From an uncultured delta proteobacterium (GTDB lineage Bacteria > Desulfobacterota > Syntrophorhabdia > Syntrophorhabdales > Syntrophorhabdaceae), in contig CAIQJW010000070.1 of assembly GCA_903872255.1 (NCBI GenBank), positions 1 through 8,723 on the forward strand: a stretch of DNA of 8,723 nucleotides. Direction: 5' to 3'. The notes below the pieces were generated by a model. It ran no database searches, was not told the DNA's origin, and was given only the letters and a program-made list of their open reading frames with translations. A program made the translations under genes and the position numbers. This document shows positions 6,535 to 8,723 of the stretch, piece after piece (within the stretch, counting starts at the first letter, position 1; each line of letters starts with the position of its first letter).

Positions 6535-8723
6535 ATGAACTATCTGACCACCAAAAGATTTTCGTTTTACTCCGATGCCGTGGAACCCGACACTTTCGGG
6601 GTTGTGAAGTTCGTCGGTACAGAGGGCCTGTCGCAGTGCTACACCTTTGAGATCACACTCGTATCCAACAACCTTGAGCTTGATCTTAAGGATATCATCC
6701 AGCGCCAGGCGAAGTTGGTTCTTCACAGGGAAGAAGGTGACGATGTTATATATAACGGCATTCTTCTTTCCTTCGAGCAGTTGCATGAGGTGGACAAGAT
6801 CGCCTTTTACCGGGCTCATCTCGTCCCCCGCCTTGCATTGCTTTCCTTCACGCAGCATAACCAGGTCTTTCTTAACAATACCGTTCCCGAGATAATCGAG
6901 ACATGCCTCAAGGATGCGGGGTTAACGGGGGAAGATTTCGAGATGCGCCTCCAGGGTTCTTATGGCCCCATTGAATACGTGTGCCAGTACGGTGAAAGCC
7001 ACCTCGACTTTGCTGTCCGCTGGGCGCAGAGAGAAGGCTTCTACTATTTCTTCGAACAGTCGGACAAGGGTGAGAAAGCCGTTTTTACGGACACCAAGGT
7101 ATCCCATGTCCCGTTATCACGCGGAGATCTTCTCACGTACTCCCCCGTCTCGGGCCTGGAAGCGGGCCACGAACGGGAGATCGTCTCGTCATTCCATTGC
7201 CGGATGAACCTTACCCCGCAAAGCGTCCTTCTGAAGGACTACAACTACAGAAAGCCTTCGCTCGACGTGTCGGGGAGCGCCGATGTCGACCCCCGGGGGC
7301 GCGGACAGATCTATTCTTACGGCGACCATATCAGAACCCCGGAGGAAGGCAACCGGATCGCAAAAATCAAAGCGGAAAGCCTGCTATGCAGGAAACAGGT
7401 CTTCCACGGCGAAGGTTCCGTCCCCTACATGATGCCGGGATACGTCTTTACGTTAAAAGATCATTACAGGCAAAGCTTCGACCAGGACTATCTGGTTACC
7501 GACGTTACCCATCGGGGCAACCAGACCGGATACCTCATGGCAGGCATCACGATGGGACCGGAGAGGCGCGAAGTGTCTTACGGGAACAGTTTTTCGTCAA
7601 TTGCAGCGTCAGTCCAGTACAGGCCCGGGCAAACCGCCCGGCAACCGCGCATACCGGGGACTCTGACGGCAAAAATAGATGCGTCAAGCTCCGGCGAGTA
7701 TGCGGAACTTGACAGTGAAGGCAGGTACACCGCGGTGCTCCCCTTTGATCTGTCGGGAAAAAAGGGTGGAAAGGCATCCGCACCTATTAGAATGGCACAA
7801 CCGTATGCGGGTGCCGGCCACGGGATGCATTTTCCCCTGCACAAGGGGACCGAGGTGCTGCTCACCTTTATCGACGGAAATCCTGACAGGCCGATAATAG
7901 CTGCGGCCGTTCCGAACCCAGAAACTCCCAGTCCCGCCTATTCGTCCAATCAGACAAAATCCATACTAACGACGGCGAGCGGAAATCAGATCCATGCCGA
8001 GGACAAGGCGGGCAGCGAACGCCTTCTTTTCCATACACCAACTCAAAAGAGTTTCCTGAGGATAGGGATGCACAACGACCCGTCCCTCGAAGACGAGCCA
8101 CCGGAACCCACTCAGACCGCAACGGAAGAGGCAACCAAGGAAGAGGACGATGACCGCAAGGCCGGGTTCGTTCCACTCGGCGACTCAGGATCCCCCGGCG
8201 CTTACGGGGCGGCGGGCGTATCCTCGGCTGGTATCGCCGCAGGGGCCGCAGAAGGAAGCGGCGGCGGCGATGATGCTCCGCCCACACCCACGGAAACCCA
8301 GACAGTTACGCCTACCCAGACTGAGACGGCTACTCCGACACAGACGGAGACTGTCACTCCGACACAGACGGAGACGGTTACTCCGACGGAGACACAGACA
8401 GTTACGCCTACGCAGACAGAGACCGTCACTCCGACGCAGACTGAGACGGTCACACCTACGGAGACACAGACGGTTACGCCGACCCAAACGGAGACCGTCA
8501 CGCCTACGGAGACGGTTACTCCCACTCAGACGGAAACGGTTACTCCGACACAGACGGAGACGGTTACTCCGACGGAGACACAGACAGTTACGCCTACGCA
8601 GACTGAGACGGTTACCCCCACTGAGACCCAGACAGTTACGCCTACGCAAACGGAGACCGCGACTCCCACTCAGACTGAGACTGTTACTCCGACGCAGACT
8701 GAGACGGTCACACCTACGGAGAC
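6535..8723 (+). CDS. vgrG: VgrG (TssI) spike protein with Thr-Pro-rich repeat extension, 3' end outside window
   Basis: The frame is open from ATG 6535 to the window edge (729 full codons, no stop). VgrG trimers form the puncturing tip on the Hcp tube and carry effectors. Residues 1 to about 365 match the gp27-like base: FSFYSDAV start, YTFEITLVSNN (36-46), a YGESHLDFAVRWAQREGFYYFFE block (152-174) that is the family hallmark, and PGYVFTL (301-307). Residues about 372-467 match the gp5 OB-fold: GRYTAVLPFDL (396-406), IRMAQPYAGAGHGMHFPLHKGTEV (418-441), LLTFIDGNPDRPIIAAAVPN (442-461). The following TASGNQIHAEDKAGSERLLFHTP (480-502) begins the usual needle lead-in, but then comes an acidic linker (517-540), an Ala/Gly/Ser-rich stretch (about 549-579) and Thr-Pro-rich repeats from residue 584 on. 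The start sits 9 bases after the lipoprotein stop with only a weak AGG (6527-6529) before it, so coupling is likely. The C-terminus may hold more needle, a binding domain or an effector; this cannot be seen. Confidence 0.92.
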   Translation, partial: MNYLTTKRFSFYSDAVEPDTFGVVKFVGTEGLSQCYTFEITLVSNNLELDLKDIIQRQAKLVLHREEGDDVIYNGILLSFEQLHEVDKIAFYRAHLVPRLALLSFTQHNQVFLNNTVPEIIETCLKDAGLTGEDFEMRLQGSYGPIEYVCQYGESHLDFAVRWAQREGFYYFFEQSDKGEKAVFTDTKVSHVPLSRGDLLTYSPVSGLEAGHEREIVSSFHCRMNLTPQSVLLKDYNYRKPSLDVSGSADVDPRGRGQIYSYGDHIRTPEEGNRIAKIKAESLLCRKQVFHGEGSVPYMMPGYVFTLKDHYRQSFDQDYLVTDVTHRGNQTGYLMAGITMGPERREVSYGNSFSSIAASVQYRPGQTARQPRIPGTLTAKIDASSSGEYAELDSEGRYTAVLPFDLSGKKGGKASAPIRMAQPYAGAGHGMHFPLHKGTEVLLTFIDGNPDRPIIAAAVPNPETPSPAYSSNQTKSILTTASGNQIHAEDKAGSERLLFHTPTQKSFLRIGMHNDPSLEDEPPEPTQTATEEATKEEDDDRKAGFVPLGDSGSPGAYGAAGVSSAGIAAGAAEGSGGGDDAPPTPTETQTVTPTQTETATPTQTETVTPTQTETVTPTETQTVTPTQTETVTPTQTETVTPTETQTVTPTQTETVTPTETVTPTQTETVTPTQTETVTPTETQTVTPTQTETVTPTETQTVTPTQTETATPTQTETVTPTQTETVTPTE
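8356..8417 (+). repeat. 62-base exact direct repeat, copy 1
   Basis: These 62 bases are identical to 8542-8603, an offset of 186 bases (62 codons). The copy spans two whole units (TPTQTETV, TPTETQTV) and the start of the next. Flanking bases differ on both sides (C versus T before, A versus T after). Identity across synonymous sites that vary elsewhere in the array indicates a recent block duplication or recombination. Confidence 0.9.
8428..8465 (+). repeat. 38-base exact direct repeat, copy 1
   Basis: These bases are identical to 8686-8723, an offset of 258 bases (86 codons). The match begins at a unit boundary and the second copy is cut by the window edge, so the true repeat may be longer. 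The base before the match differs between copies (C versus T). Confidence 0.85.
8542..8603 (+). repeat. 62-base exact direct repeat, copy 2
   Basis: This is the second copy of the block at 8356-8417. The spacing is a multiple of three, so the reading frame is kept. It lies after the short 18-base unit at 8500-8517. Confidence 0.9.
8686..8723 (+). repeat. 38-base exact direct repeat, copy 2 (cut by window edge)
   Basis: This is the second copy of 8428-8465. It reaches the last base of the window, so its right boundary is unknown. It shows a second, independent duplication offset from the 186-base one. Confidence 0.8.

Larger units (their letters stand above)
8284..8723 (+). repeat. In-frame 24-base tandem repeats coding TPTQTETV / TPTETQTV
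   Basis: Eighteen complete units and a partial nineteenth run to the window edge within vgrG. Seventeen units are 24 bases (8 residues) and one, at 8500-8517, is 18 bases (TPTETV). Eleven 8-residue units are TPTQTETV or its TPTQTETA variant in two further cases, and the remaining ones are TPTETQTV (starting at 8284, 8380, 8452, 8566 and 8614), where Glu and Gln swap places; counting by eye gives 10-12 plain, 2 Ala-ending and 5 swapped units. Only Thr, Pro, Gln, Glu, Val and rare Ala occur. Codons vary freely between units while the residues hold. The array probably continues beyond 8723. Confidence 0.95.

Noticed and set aside
7197..7712. A 171-residue plus-strand open frame in another frame of vgrG
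   Set aside because: The vgrG frame here carries conserved gp27/OB-fold sequence; the alternative is Arg/Pro-rich with no recognisable motif.
8185..8649. Long minus-strand open frames rich in Arg/Leu/Cys or Val/Gly opposite the vgrG repeats
   Set aside because: They are mirror translations of the tandem repeat; any frame across a 24-base repeat without stops stays open, and the plus frame is continuous with VgrG.
8284..8723. Tandem repeats as a CRISPR array
   Set aside because: Units are contiguous with no unique spacers, are in frame and code a regular peptide joined to VgrG.

Overview
The window is one co-directional run of plus-strand genes forming part of a type VI secretion system (T6SS) locus: tssF (3' end only), tssG, tssH/clpV, a gene for a sheath protein that looks like TssB and TssC joined in one chain, a lipoprotein with a cupin-like and an NTF2-like domain, and vgrG/tssI, which is still open at the right edge. 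T6SS implies a diderm (Gram-negative-type) bacterium. The moderately high GC by eye, free use of AGG and ATA codons and the divergent sheath gene would fit an environmental deltaproteobacterial/Desulfobacterota-like lineage, but this is a guess and nothing in the window fixes the taxon.

Layout: 2-430 is the TssF C-terminus. It overlaps tssG (418-1407) by 13 bases. tssH follows after 10 bases (1418-4042). The TssB-TssC-like gene follows after 33 bases (4076-5647). The lipoprotein gene probably begins inside the end of the sheath gene (about 5629) and runs to 6525. vgrG starts 9 bases later at 6535 and continues past 8723. There is no gap above 35 bases, no RNA gene, no recognisable promoter or terminator and no mobile element, so this looks like the inside of a single operon whose promoter is upstream of the window.

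How the parts work together: TssF and TssG form the baseplate wedge; the sheath protein contracts to drive the Hcp tube and VgrG spike outwards; ClpV disassembles the contracted sheath with ATP. The lipoprotein would sit in the envelope facing the periplasm and has no assigned role.

The most unusual points are: (1) one 523-residue protein carrying TssB-like and TssC-like halves; (2) a lipoprotein gene with a clear signal sequence and Shine-Dalgarno but no ATG, GTG or TTG start; (3) the cupin plus NTF2-like lipoprotein itself, which is not TssJ; and (4) a VgrG whose region after the OB-fold gives way to an acidic and Ala/Gly-rich linker and then at least 146 residues of Thr-Pro-rich 8-residue repeats with nested exact DNA duplications, running off the edge.
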